DNA of 64,000 bases from Emiliania huxleyi CCMP1516 (lineage: Eukaryota > Haptophyta > Isochrysidales > Noelaerhabdaceae). This document shows positions 50,640 to 61,011 of the stretch, one piece after another. The stretch lies in the NCBI RefSeq assembly GCF_000372725.1, contig NW_005198244.1:772578-836577 (forward strand), written 5' to 3'. The notes below the pieces were generated by a model, which was not told the DNA's origin, searched no databases, and worked only from the letters and a program-made list of their open reading frames with translations. Both the position numbers and the translations under genes were made by a program. The stretch's first letter is position 1, and each line of letters opens with the position of its first letter.

Positions 50640-51071
50640 AGCCTTGCGCGCGCGGGGGGGGGGGGGGGGGGCAGGAGCTGCACTCTCCTTGCACACCCCG
50701 TGGGCACTTCCGTCTCGACTTTACTCGAGTCCGCAGGACGGCTCCGGCACACGAATGGCGCTCGTCCTGCTTTGATGTTTGAAAAAAATCATAAATAAAT
50801 AAAAACAAAGAACTAGACAGTCAAATGCAAATTCCAAATCGCAAACATACAAACCCAAACACAGGCGGCGACGTGGCATACGAGCTCGTGGGTGAATGAG
50901 GCGGGCACAAGTGCCAAGGACGCACGCGAGAAGCAGCACCACAGACAGAGCGATGACGATGATGATTCAGCGCGTGAACGCCAACTCGCCGGCACAGCCG
51001 TGAAGAGCCGCGCACGCGGGCCGACGATTACGCAGCTGCGTGCCAAGCAGGCCGCTCTCAATAAATAAATA
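50640..51071. other. Downstream region of the desaturase gene
   Basis: Poly-G run at 50656-50673; a near repeat of CTCCGGCACACCGAATGGCG / CTCCGGCACACGAATGGCGC (50609 and 50741) shows that the gene end was partly duplicated about 130 bp downstream. AAATAAATAA tracts near 50793 and 51061. No gene. Confidence 0.5.
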
Positions 51072-51696
51072 ACACGGACACCTCTACTGTGAGATGGGTA
51101 AAAAGGAATAGGTCCCCGCCCTTGCGATCTTTGTGCAGGGTTCTTTGTGGGTGTGGTCGGCGACTAGCCGGGGTCGTCCTCCCGAGATGGGGGACTAGCA
51201 CTAGCCGTCTTCCACATGGTCCCTCGGGTCCCTGCTGCTCCTAATCTCTTCGTTGTTCGTACATCCTCCTGCTGATCTCCGCAACGTCCTGCTCCCTCCC
51301 TCGTCTCGCCCTGCGCGACTGCTCCGCCTCACCGTCGTCTGCCCTGCGTCGTCTGGTGACGGGTCCTCCATAGTCGGTTGACGGTCGCCGCCCTCCTCGT
51401 GCCTCTTCCCAACGTTCCCTCGGCGGCCGATGCCGTCTGGTCCGACTCCGCCGTCCCCGGGTCTGCCCTGCCCTCGTCTGCACTAGCTTCTGCTTCGTCA
51501 TCACTGGCGCCTCTCCTCTTCTTTCTCCTCTTCTTGTATGCTTTGTATGACTTTGTACATCGCGTCGATTCCTTTTCGCGTGAGCACCACCCTGAAGCCC
51601 GCCCAGCAGCTGAACCGCTCCCTAAGTCGAAGGAGCATCATCAGTCTCACCCACTTCGCTCGCTGCCGACTGTCTCCGCTCCCTCCCGCTTTGAGC
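51072..51696 (-). repeat. Dispersed repeat R3, copy 2 (inverted)
   Basis: Inverted counterpart of 38734-39337, similar over its whole length. Shared frame pieces are readable on the minus strand (MLLRLRERFSCWAGFRVVLT; RRGREQDVAEISRRMYE). Both copies end by an AAATAAATAA-type tail, suggesting the same 3' end. Confidence 0.75.
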
Positions 51697-52079
51697 TGCC
51701 GTCGCTTGAAAAAAATCACAGATATTCTTATCTTTTGTTTTTGCCCCCCTCCCAGACTGGAGACAGAACCCACCCGTACACAGGAGAGATGGGACTGCCC
51801 CCCGCCCCGCTTGCCCTGACCCCTGCACAGGATAGCGTGCCCCGATTACGGCGACACATAGCGGGGGACACTGCGCAAGGTCCCAAGGAGGGGGTGCGAC
51901 GCCTTTCTTTTTGTCCTCTCGAGGGAATGTTCTCTCGGCGCCCATGGCCTTCGGAGGTTTCGTACTGCCGGGCTCTTCCCGAAACTTCCGCCTCCACTTT
52001 ATTAGACATTTCCGCTCCTTGTTTCTCTCTCAGTCTTGTTCACAGTCTGCTCCTCCACGTGATCACAGATGACAGCAGG

Positions 52080-52245
52080 AGAGAAATCAAAGAAAGAAAG
52101 AAAGGGGGGGGGGGAGGACGGCACGCCGCCACCACACAGGAGAGAAATCAGGTAGAAAAAGAAAGAAAGAAAACAGACAACCCAAGGGAGGGATGGTTGA
52201 GGACGGCGCCCACGCCGCCACCACACAGGGATTTTAAAGAGGGGT
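52080..52245 (-). repeat. Dispersed repeat R2, inverted copies
   Basis: Two R2 units: (GAAA)n then GGAGGACGGCACGCCGCCAC (52087-52140), and (GAAA)n ACAGACAACCCAAGGGAGGG (52160-52235), ending in CACACAGGGATTTTAAAGAG, the counterpart of 41660-41672. Confidence 0.8.
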
Positions 52246-52411
52246 GATGCGCTAGCCGTCGCCCACCCTTGGGCGTCCGCCTCTGCTTATCTCTCTTCGC
52301 AGTCTCTCGCCGATCTCGCTGCAACCTTGACCGGCGCCCCTTTCTGGCATAGTCGGATTTCTTCCTTACTCGAGCCGCACCAAGCGGCGCGGGCGGTGCC
52401 CCTTCGAGTCC

Positions 52412-53182
52412 ATGGTCGGCAAGACGGTCGCGGAGCTCGTTGACCTCTCCAACCGCACGCGATGGGTCGAGGTGGAGGGGGGGCGCGTCTCGGACCTGCG
52501 CGCGCGCGCCTCGGCGCTCACCGGCATCCCCGCGCCGCTCCTCCGGCTCGCCTGCGGGGCGCGCGACCTCTCGGATGCGGCTCCCCTCGACGTCGCGCAG
52601 CTGGCGGCGCTGCCGGTGCGGCTGCTGCTGCGGCTGGAGGGTGGTAAGGGAGGTTTCGGCGCGATGCTGCGCTCCTCCGGCAAGCAGGGCGTCAAGACGA
52701 CCGATTTTGACGCGTGCCGCGACCTCAACGGCCGGCGGCTCCGGCACGTCAACGCAGAGGCGCGGCTGAGGGAGTGGGAGGCGGGCGCGGCGGAGCGCGA
52801 GCGCAAGAAGCAGGAGCTGGCCGCCTCGCGCAAGGCGCCCGGCCCGCCGCCCATCGAGCGCTTCGACGACGACGCCTACGACGACATGCTCGAGGCTGCA
52901 CGCGAGGGCGCGCGCCAGTCGGTCGCGGACGCGCTCGCGAGCGGGCTGCAGGCGGCGGCGGCCGGCAACGGCGCGGATTCGGGCGCCGGGTCCTCGGCCG
53001 GCAGCAGCAGCGCTCCGCCCGAGCCCGCCGCCGGCAAGCGGCGGCGCGAGGGCGAAGACGAGGGCGCGGGCAAGGAGGGCAAGGAGGCCAAGGTGTGCGC
53101 GTCCATGGACCCGCTGGCGCAGCTGATGGCCGAGGGTGGAGAGGGGAGCAGCAGCGAGGAGGAGGGCGGCGGCGGCGAGTAG
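52412..53182 (+). CDS. SDE2: SDE2-like splicing/genome-stability factor
   Basis: Single exon, 256 residues from ATG at 52412. The N-terminal 75 residues form a ubiquitin-like fold ending [14 protein letters not shown]; in known SDE2 proteins a deubiquitinase cuts after GG to release a Lys-starting processed protein. The hallmark continues as [20 protein letters not shown], then [20 protein letters not shown] coiled, basic-acidic region, a Lys/Arg patch ([11 protein letters not shown]) and an acidic Ser/Glu tail follow. In fission yeast Sde2 promotes splicing of selected introns through the spliceosome; in animals it also acts at replication forks. Of interest in a genome with mainly GC-AG introns. 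Confidence 0.88.
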   Translation: MVGKTVAELVDLSNRTRWVEVEGGRVSDLRARASALTGIPAPLLRLACGARDLSDAAPLDVAQLAALPVRLLLRLEGGKGGFGAMLRSSGKQGVKTTDFDACRDLNGRRLRHVNAEARLREWEAGAAERERKKQELAASRKAPGPPPIERFDDDAYDDMLEAAREGARQSVADALASGLQAAAAGNGADSGAGSSAGSSSAPPEPAAGKRRREGEDEGAGKEGKEAKVCASMDPLAQLMAEGGEGSSSEEEGGGGE

Positions 53183-54459
53183 AGCGGGGGTAGGCTCGCG
53201 ATTCGAAGAGGCGGCTTGGGCCGGCGGGCAAGGACCAGAAAGACGTAGAAGTGGACGCTCTTGGCTCTCCCGCGGTTCACAGGGGTCATTCTTGTTGTCA
53301 TGTGGGCGACCGTGTGCTCGCTTCTGGAGATTTGCTGAGTTGTGTGCTCGCGACCTAGTCTCGGGCTCCGGCTTTAATCGACCCCGACCCCCCACCCAGA
53401 GAGCAGTGGCTAGTGCCATTTCACTGTGGCACAGCTCGCGTTACAAAACCTTGATTTGACCATTTGCGCCATTTTGTCCCTCTCGGTGCCTTCCAGAGGC
53501 AGCTGCGACCCCGCCAAGTGGACGGGGGCACTCGGCAGGTGGCGCGGAGTGCCCCCGTCCACTCGGCGGGGTCGCAGCTGCTTCTGTGCGTCCTGGGGAG
53601 GTACAAAAGTATCGCCGCCGGAGACGACTCGACGCCGCTGAGATTGGAGATCAAGCTCTGACAGGTCGCACGTCGCTCCTTTGACGCCGACGTGACTCAC
53701 CCGTGCAGATCACATCAGGACACGGTCTCGACGCGCTCGGTACGACGCCTGCGACCCGTCTCGGGTCAGGTGGCACGACGCTCATCGCGCCTACCAGCGC
53801 TGCCGTGCAGGTTGCCACGACGAGGTCGAGCACGCTTCTATACGCTCGCCGAGCCTTCCTTTCCATCCAATTAGGCAGCCTGGGAACGGTGGCGGTCAGA
53901 GGCAAAGCCTACGAGGGGTGGTGGAACCACATGTCACGGCTACTGCCGGCTCGACCCCACGATAGCCTCCGAAGGCTGACTTTGCGGCACCATCATCGGA
54001 CGATGTCGACGAGTTGGGTCGCTCTCGCGGTAGCCAGATGACCTCTCTTTCTAGGAGCATCGGCCATGGCCGCAGGGAGCGCGGGGGAGGGCGCTGGAAG
54101 CAACACGGAGCTCCGTTGGAGACGTTTTCAAGATTAGCGTGTCAGAGTGAAATGGCACTAGCCAGTGTGCCCCACTGCCAGTGTCAACCGCTCGTTCTCG
54201 TCTCGGCTCTCGCGCGTCTCCCGCGACCCGCCTCCAGCGTCCCGGCCGCGTCCGCTCCGCGTCCGGGCTTCCGGGCACCGCCACCGGGGGGGAAGACCCG
54301 CGCGGGCGCCGCCGGGGTCGAGACTCGGGCACACACACGTTACTCCGTCTCCGAGCGCGGAGCCGGCATGCCGCCACGTCCACGGACACACATCAATCGT
54401 AAAACGACATGTCGTAAGCGTAACACGCACGCGCATGTATAGCGGGTAGAGTCATAGCC
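53183..54459. other. 1.3 kb intergenic interval
   Basis: Apart from the long hairpin at 53472-53607, no coding sequence is convincing; open frames on either strand are short and lack family resemblance. The 3' ends of the convergent SDE2 and tRNA-binding genes lie here. Confidence 0.45.
53472..53607. repeat. Long inverted repeat (hairpin)
   Basis: Core arms of about 40 bp (53494-53532 and 53546-53585) are complementary with two or three mismatches around GCAGCTGCGACCCCGCC and GTGGACGGGGGCACTC; the loop is 13 bp. Weaker complementarity extends outward another 20 bp on each side. A transcript would fold into a strong stem. Confidence 0.85.
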
Positions 54460-55149
54460 TCAGGGAGTTTCTAGACCCGCCTTCTCCAGCTCTTCGTCTG
54501 TGTACACCTCCTCGCCGGCAGCGCGCCTCGCCTCGATCTCCTGCCGGAGGCGCAAATGCTGCAGCTTTGTGGCGGCCTTCGTGTCGCCTTTGGCCGCCGC
54601 CTTCTCGAGCTTGGCCATCTCCTTCTCCGCCTTGGACAGCTTGGGCTTGGACACAAACAGCGCGTCGACGCCGGCGCCATCGACGACGTTGCCCAACTTG
54701 TCCACCTCGGCGGCTGCCGCACGCCCAGCCTTCGGTCTCTCGGACGGAGCCGCGTCTCCTGGGCTGAACGCCTTTGGCAGGGTCGCGGGCCCGGAGGCGC
54801 CCCGTCCGTCCCACCCGAGCATCGCAGCGTCACAGATGGTTGGGATCGTCACCTCGGTATCCCCTATCGAGGAGCCCACCAGCGCAACAATGATCCGCGC
54901 ACCTGTGTCGACCGACGCGGCCGATAGCACCGTCAGAGGCTGCTCCTCTCCAACGTCCACAGTCAGCCGCACCTTCTTGCCGGCGACGGGCTCACTAGCC
55001 GTGACCAGCCCACAGACGGCATTCGAGCATCCGACGGGCGCCGCCTTCAGCGTAGGCGCGCCCGAGACGCCCTCCCGCGTCGCCATGTGTTTGCCGCCCA
55101 CCGCTACCCCACGTCCGAGTCTCGAAGGTCCCGCGCCGAGTGAAGTCAT
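54460..55149 (-). CDS. tRNA-binding (EMAP-II/CsaA-like OB-fold) domain protein
   Basis: Single exon, 229 residues from ATG at 55149; an inner Met (MATREGVSG) is possible. Residues 40-125 match an OB-fold tRNA-binding module: VCGLVTASEPVAGKKVRLTV, DVGEEQPLTVLSAASVDTGA, RIIVALVGSSI, then DAAMLGWDGRGASGPATLPK and FSPGDAAPSERP. The C-terminal 70 residues are a Lys/Glu-rich helix (KLSKAEKEMAKLEKAAAKGD, KLQHLRLRQEIEARRAAGEE), likely a coiled coil for partner binding. Such proteins help aminoacyl-tRNA synthetases hold tRNA. Head to head with the transhydrogenase gene (144 bp between starts). Confidence 0.72.
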   Translation of the reverse strand: MTSLGAGPSRLGRGVAVGGKHMATREGVSGAPTLKAAPVGCSNAVCGLVTASEPVAGKKVRLTVDVGEEQPLTVLSAASVDTGARIIVALVGSSIGDTEVTIPTICDAAMLGWDGRGASGPATLPKAFSPGDAAPSERPKAGRAAAAEVDKLGNVVDGAGVDALFVSKPKLSKAEKEMAKLEKAAAKGDTKAATKLQHLRLRQEIEARRAAGEEVYTDEELEKAGLETP

Positions 55150-55293
55150 TTTTTCTTTAATTTATCTCAACGCTTTTGGTATGCCTGTGGGGGCTGCAAG
55201 AAAGCAAAAAACCCGATTTCTCCTCAAAAAAGAAACGCGTCGGCTTATCGTCATCGCGAAACAGGCGCCGCATCGGGGTGCCGTGCACCCAAC

Positions 55294-58200
55294 ATGCGCA
55301 GCAGCTCCAGGCTGCTGGCGCGCGTGGCCGCGCCCCGGCTGGGGCCGGCAGCCTTCGTCGGCAGCAGCAGCAGGTCCATCTACAGCGTACCGTACTCTGA
55401 GCTGAGCGTGGGCGTGCCAAAGGAGAGCGCCAGCATGGAGAAGCGCGTGGGTCAGACGCCGGAGAGCGTGGCCAAGCTGGTCAAGGAAGGAATCACCGTC
55501 AAGGTGGAGGCCGGCGCGGGCGCGGCAGCCGACTTTAGCGATGCGGCCTACGAGAAGGCCGGCGCCAGCGTCGTCTCACGCGACGAGGCTTGGGGCGCCT
55601 CTCTCGTCACAAAGGTGCCCTCACTGCTGCTGCCCTCACTGCTGCCGCCCGTGTCCAACGCTGCCGCCCACAGAACTGACGTACACGCCGCCGCCGCCTC
55701 TCCTCGCTGCTGTCCTCGTTTCGACATGCCCCACCACCCGCCCTCACCGCCGCCGCCCTCCCTCACCGCCGCCGCCCGCCGCCGCCCTCGAGGTGATGCC
55801 TCCGACGGAGGAGGAGGCCAAGCTGGTGGGCGACCGGATGCTGCTCTCGTTCGTCTTCCCCGCGCAGAACGACGCGCTCGTCAAGCAGCTGCAGGCGCAG
55901 AAGGCGACCGTCTTCGCGATGGATTGCATCCCGCGAACCCTCTCGCGCGGGCAGGCGTTCGACGCGCTCTCGTCGCAGGCAAACATCGCCGGCTACCGCG
56001 CGGTGATCGAGGCGTCGGGCGTGTTCGGCCGCTTCTTCGCGGGGCAGATGACCGCGGCGGGCAAGGTGCCCCCCGCCAAGGTGATGGTTCTCGGCGGCGG
56101 CGTCGCAGGGCTGGCGGCGGTGCAGACGGCCAAAAACATGGGCGCGATCGTCAAGCTGTTCGACGTGCGCGCTGCGGTGGAGGAGCAGGCAAAGTCGATG
56201 GGCGCCGAGTTCCTCAAGGTTGACTTTGAGGAGTCGGGCGAGGGCGGCGGTGGGTACGCCAAGGAGATGTCCGCCGAGTGGCACGCCGCGGCGCGCGAGA
56301 TGCTGACCAAGCAGTGCGAGGACGTCGACATCGTCATCACGACGGCGCTCATCCCGGGCAAAAAGGCGCCGGTCATGGTGACCGAGGAGATGGTGGGCAA
56401 GATGAAGGCGGGCTCGGTGACGGTCGACCTGGCGGCGTCCGCCGGCGGCAACGTCGAGACGACGGTGCGAGATGCGAGGAGGGGTCGTCTCGCACCGCCC
56501 GCCTCTGTGAGGACTCGTGGGCGGTGAGGCGTGTAGGTGCCCGACGAGATGATCACCACGCCGAACGGCGTCAAGTGCATCGGCTACACGGACCTCAACT
56601 CGCGGCTCGCCTCCACCTCCTCGTCGCTCTACGCAAACAACCAGCAAAAGTGGATCGCGGCGGCGGGCCCCACCACCACCAAGGAGAAGGGCGTCTTCGC
56701 GCTCGACCCGGAGGACGTCGCCGTGCGCGGCATGACCGTCCTGCAGCAGGGCGAGATGATGTGGCCGTGGTCGCCGCCGCCGCCGCCGCCGCCGCCGCCC
56801 AAGCCGCCGCCCAAGGAGGAGGTCGTCCTCACGGAGGAGGACTACAAGGCGATGTACACAGAGTCGGCCAAGAAGGCCGGCTACGGCGCCGCCGCGATGC
56901 TCGGGGTCGGGCTCGTCTCGCCGACGGCCGCCTTCTCGAACATGTTCACCACGTTTGCCCTCTCGGGCGTGATCGGCTACCAGGTCGTGTGGGGCGTCGC
57001 GCACTCGCTCCACTCGCCGCTGATGGCCGTGACCAACGCCGTCTCCGGCATGACCGCCGTCGGAGGAATGTACACGATGGGCGGCGGCCTTGTCCCCTCC
57101 ACCCTCTCGGAGACGCTCGGCTTCACCGCCACCGCCATCTCCGCCGTCAACATCACCGGCGGCTTCCTCGTCACCAAGAAGATGCTCGACATGTTCAAGC
57201 GGCCGACCGACCCGCCCGAGTTCTACGAGCTGTACGCCTACCCGACGGCCGGCTTCATCGGCGGCTTCGGCCTCATCAACCTCGGCTTCCCGCAGGCCGC
57301 CTCCATCGCCGCCACCGCGTCGGCGCTCGGCTGCATCGGCGGGATCGCCGGCCTCGCCTCGCAGTCCACCGCCCGCATGGGCCTCGTCTCCGGCATGTCG
57401 GGCGTCTCGATCGGCATTGCGGCGACCATCGGCTCGCTCTCGTGGCCCGCGTCGACCTACGTCCAGCTCGCCGCCGCGCTCGGCGGGGGCGGCTTCGCGG
57501 GGTACGAGATCGCGAAGCGGGTCGACCCGACCTCGCTGCCGCAGACCGTCGCCGCCTTCCACTCGCTCGTCGGCCTCGCCGCCGTCTTCTCCGCGGCGGC
57601 CGACTACCTCGAGCACGCCGCCCACTCGCCGGAGATGCTCGACGGCGTGAGGCTCACGTCGATCGCGCTCGCGTCGGTCATCGGAGGCGTCACGACGACG
57701 GGATCGGTGATCGCCTTCGGCAAGCTGAACGGCAACCTCGCCTCCGCCCCGCTGCAGCTCGAACAGCGCGACCAGATCAACATGGCCGCCGGCGCCGGCA
57801 CCGTCGCGATGATGGGCCTGCTCATGACGATGGGCCACTCCCATCCCGCCGCCGGCATGGTTGCGCTCGCCGGGATGGGCGTGCTCTCGGGAGGTGCGAC
57901 CGAGACTCGCCGAGATGCATGGGGTGCCGGCCGTGGAGCGCCCTCCCTCTGGCACGCAGCGGCCCCGCTCCTTCAACGCACACGCAAACACACACACTCG
58001 CGCGCGCGCACTGTGTCTGCTCTCTCCCACGCTGCACGGCGCCGACCCGGCGCGGCGTGGCGGCAGGGCTCGGGCTGCACATGACCGCCTCCATCGGCGG
58101 TGCCGACATGCCCGTCGTCATCACCGTGCTCAACTCGTACTCCGGGTGGGCGCTCTGCGCGGAGGGCTTCATGCTCGACAAGCCGATCCTCACCACGGTG

Positions 58201-58949
58201 GGGGCGCTCATCGGCTCGTCCGGCGCCATCCTGACGCACATCATGTGCGTCGCCATGAACCGCGACATCGTGTCGGTGCTGCTGGGCGGGTACGGCACCT
58301 CGGCCACCGGCGGCGGCGAGGCGATGGTCTTCGAGGGCGAGGCGACCTTCACCGACGTCGAGGCGACGGTCGAGAACCTCAAGGCGGCCAAGGAGGTGAT
58401 CGTGGTGCCGGGGTACGGTCTCGCCGTCGCAAACGGGCAGTACGCGATGGCGGAGATCGCAAAGGAGCTCCGCGCCCAGGGCGTCAACCTGCGCTTCGCC
58501 ATCCACCCGGTGGCGGGCCGCATGCCGGGGCAGCTCAACGTGCTGCTCGCCGAGGCGGGCGTGCCGTACGACATCGTGCTCGAGATGGAGGAGATCAACG
58601 ACGACTTCAAGGACACCGACATCTGCCTCGTCGTCGGTGCCAACGACACCGTCAACTCGGCCGCCATCGAGGACCCCAACTCGATCATCGCAGGCTCGCG
58701 CCGCGCGCGCGCGCGCGCCCGTGCCGCGCGCGCACACCGCCCACGGGGGTCCCGCCCCCTGTCCTCGACACCGCAGGCATGCCCGTGCTGCACGTGTGGG
58801 AGGCCAAGAATGTGATCGTGATGAAGCGCTCCATGGGCGCGGGCTATGCGGGCGCGGACAACCCAGTGTTTATTAAGGATAACACCGACATGCTCCTCGG
58901 CGACGCCAAGAAGACCCTCGACGCCATCAAGGCCAAGCTCGACGACTAG
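55294..58949 (+). CDS. NNT: Mitochondrial NAD(P) transhydrogenase, proton-translocating
   Basis: Five exons (55294-55614, 55793-56464, 56537-57893, 58067-58693, 58777-58949) join in phase to 1049 residues; three GT-AG introns and a final GC-AG. The N-terminal 25 residues are a mitochondrial-type presequence ([20 protein letters not shown]). Domain I has VGVPKES and RVGQTPESV, then the NAD site [20 protein letters not shown] proline hinge (P9-K-P3) near 411-424 leads to the membrane domain of about a dozen helices. Domain III carries [40 protein letters not shown] and VVGANDTVN for NADP. The order is alpha then beta, as in animals. It makes mitochondrial NADPH at the cost of the proton gradient. 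Confidence 0.95.
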
Positions 58950-61011
58950 GCGCCGCAGGGTGTGTACACACATGCTGTCGCGCAGGGTCGCGCACCGGAG
59001 GCTGGCTGCGTTTGGATGTCAGGGTTCTCTTGCATGTTGATTGACCTTAGATTGGTGGCGGCGGCGGGGCGGGGGGGGGGGGGGGGGAGTATATGCCTCT
59101 CGCTCTTTTGGCCCTTGTCGACATGTGCTTTTCAATGGGGCATTCTGGTCGCGGCTTCTGACCGCTCTGGACGCGGCGAACCTCTTCGCCACCTCCATGG
59201 AGAAGATCGGCGTGCTACACCAGCGGCTCGCCGATCTGGCGATGGCCAACACAGGGGGCTGGAGGGTCTCGCACTCGGACATCTTTCTCGGTCGGTGAAG
59301 ACTTTGACACGCCCGCCGTCCCAGCGCCGGTCGCGGGTAGAGGCCGGGGCCGCGGTCGAGGGGGCCGAGGGGGCCCAGCCGCGGCCGCGGTGCCGGCCGT
59401 ACCAGGACCGCAGGACCTGGTCTTCCTCACGCAACTCCCGCTTCGCGCGCTCGAGGCGGGCGGGGAGTTGCCTCTGCTGCTCTGTACTCGCTGCTCTCTT
59501 TCCATTTGGGACCGATAGCTACAAGGGCGGCCCGCCTGCCCCTGGCAGCCCCCGCGAGACTCACGGCCGGCCTTCTCCAAGGAGCCATTGTGCAGGAGAC
59601 GGTCGAGCAGTTCGAGCCGTCGGGCTCGGTCAAGACGCAGCGCCGCCCCCGCCTGCCGCACCGCCCTCGTTCCGAGCGGCGGCGGACATGCTGGCCTCGA
59701 GACTGCCGACCATCGACCTGCGCTGGGCGGGGGCGGCGGCGGCTATCTTGATGATAGTCGCATTGCGTCCCTCCCCGATTGTGTACGCCCACGTCAACGG
59801 GTTCACGGTCCTCGGCGCGGAGCTCCCCGCGTCGTCTACGCCCGGCCGCGGGCGCGATCCGGACCCCCAAACGCCGACTCGATCGAGCTGCCTCGACTGG
59901 GCTCAGGGCGTGACGAACCTGGCGACCAGCGTCCACCACTACGCCTACATGGTCGGCGAATACGTCGGGGGTGCCCGACTCCTCTCTGCCCCTCTCAACT
60001 TCGCGCAGCAAGTGTGCCGCTCTTCCTCCGAGAGGCGAAACTTGCTCCAGACTGGCGCTACGTTCGTCTGGTGCTCGCTCGCGGCGCTAGCCGGGGCGCG
60101 CCGTCAGCGGACGCGGCAGCGCGAGCACTGGCGGCGACTGCCGCCTACGCTGGCCCCGTGCGCCATCTAGCCGATTTCGCGGCGGAGGACGGGGAGGCCC
60201 CGATGACCTTTCGATTCGGGCGCAGCCCAGCCACTAGCGTCGCCGTCCCCCTGGCGCTGGGAGCGGCGGCGTCGAACTCGTGGGTACCAAATCTCTCTCT
60301 CTCTCTCTCTCAAACGAGCAAAACACTTGTTTGATATGTTTGGTATCGTCGAGGCGGGCAGCGAACACTCGTTTGAGCATCGTAGACGACGCCCCACCGG
60401 CGCCCCCGCGTCGGTCGTTGGCCTTGTTCGCCGCCTTGTCTGCTGCCCCCTTCTCCCGCAAATCGAGCTGCGCCCGCACTGCCGCCATCGCGTCGCCTGC
60501 GAGGCGACCTTCGCCACCTTGGCCTTCCTTTCCCGCTCTGCCGCCGCCTTCGGGTCCTCGCGGCGGTCCGCCAGCGGGTTGTCGCCGGCGTCAGCAGCCA
60601 CGATCATGGCCGTGACACCCTCGCCTGCCATGCCGAATCTCGGCCGATCGACGCGCGTCCCAAAAGTCGCCAAAAGTCGCCAAAAGTGGCGGCGCGTCGC
60701 AATAACCCGCCCGCCGTCCCGGCGGTCCCGCAGCTCGCGCACATCTCCCTCTTAACCCACCTACCTGTAACATCACATAGTGGTATTGCTAAAAATCTCT
60801 CTCTCACTGGCACTAACACAGGTACTAAAAGAATCTGGAGCCCGAAAAGGAATGCGATGAGAGGACGAGCAAACGCCGACTACCGTGGCTCGACTGCGTG
60901 ATAGGTGGGTTTACAACCTTCGGCGGGCAAGGACGAAAGGTATCTTACGTCCGTCCGAATGGGCCGACGCCGGCACGATCGCACGATCGCTGGTACGACC
61001 GCTGGTGTGCT
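58950..61011. other. Two kb of unresolved, partly coding-like sequence
   Basis: Several open frames alternate. 59041-59298 (+) ends with LFATSMEKIGVLHQRLADLA and HSDIFLGR. Near 59290-59520 a Gly/Arg-rich stretch then gives DLVFLTQLPLRALEAGG, and 59700-60170 gives ILMIVALRPSPIVYAHVNG and DWAQGVTNLATSVHHYAYMV. They could be exons of one gene, but I could not find consistent splice sites. On the minus strand 60234-60640 encodes Lys/Ala/Glu-rich pieces (REDPKAAAERERKAKVAKV; RAQLDLREKGAADKAANKAN), possibly a small coiled-coil protein split by an intron. A poly-G run lies at 59070-59086 and a (CT)n at 60293-60310. Confidence 0.35.

Noticed and set aside
38734-51696. R3 copies as the two ends of a long-terminal-repeat element
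   Set aside because: The copies are inverted, not direct, and the interval holds ordinary host genes and no retroelement enzymes.
52148-53419. 423-codon open frame on the minus strand
   Set aside because: Antisense shadow of the SDE2 gene; Arg/Leu/Ala-rich with no family resemblance.
55763-58030. 755-codon open frame on the minus strand
   Set aside because: Antisense shadow of the transhydrogenase exons; His/Arg/Gly-rich product with no domain.
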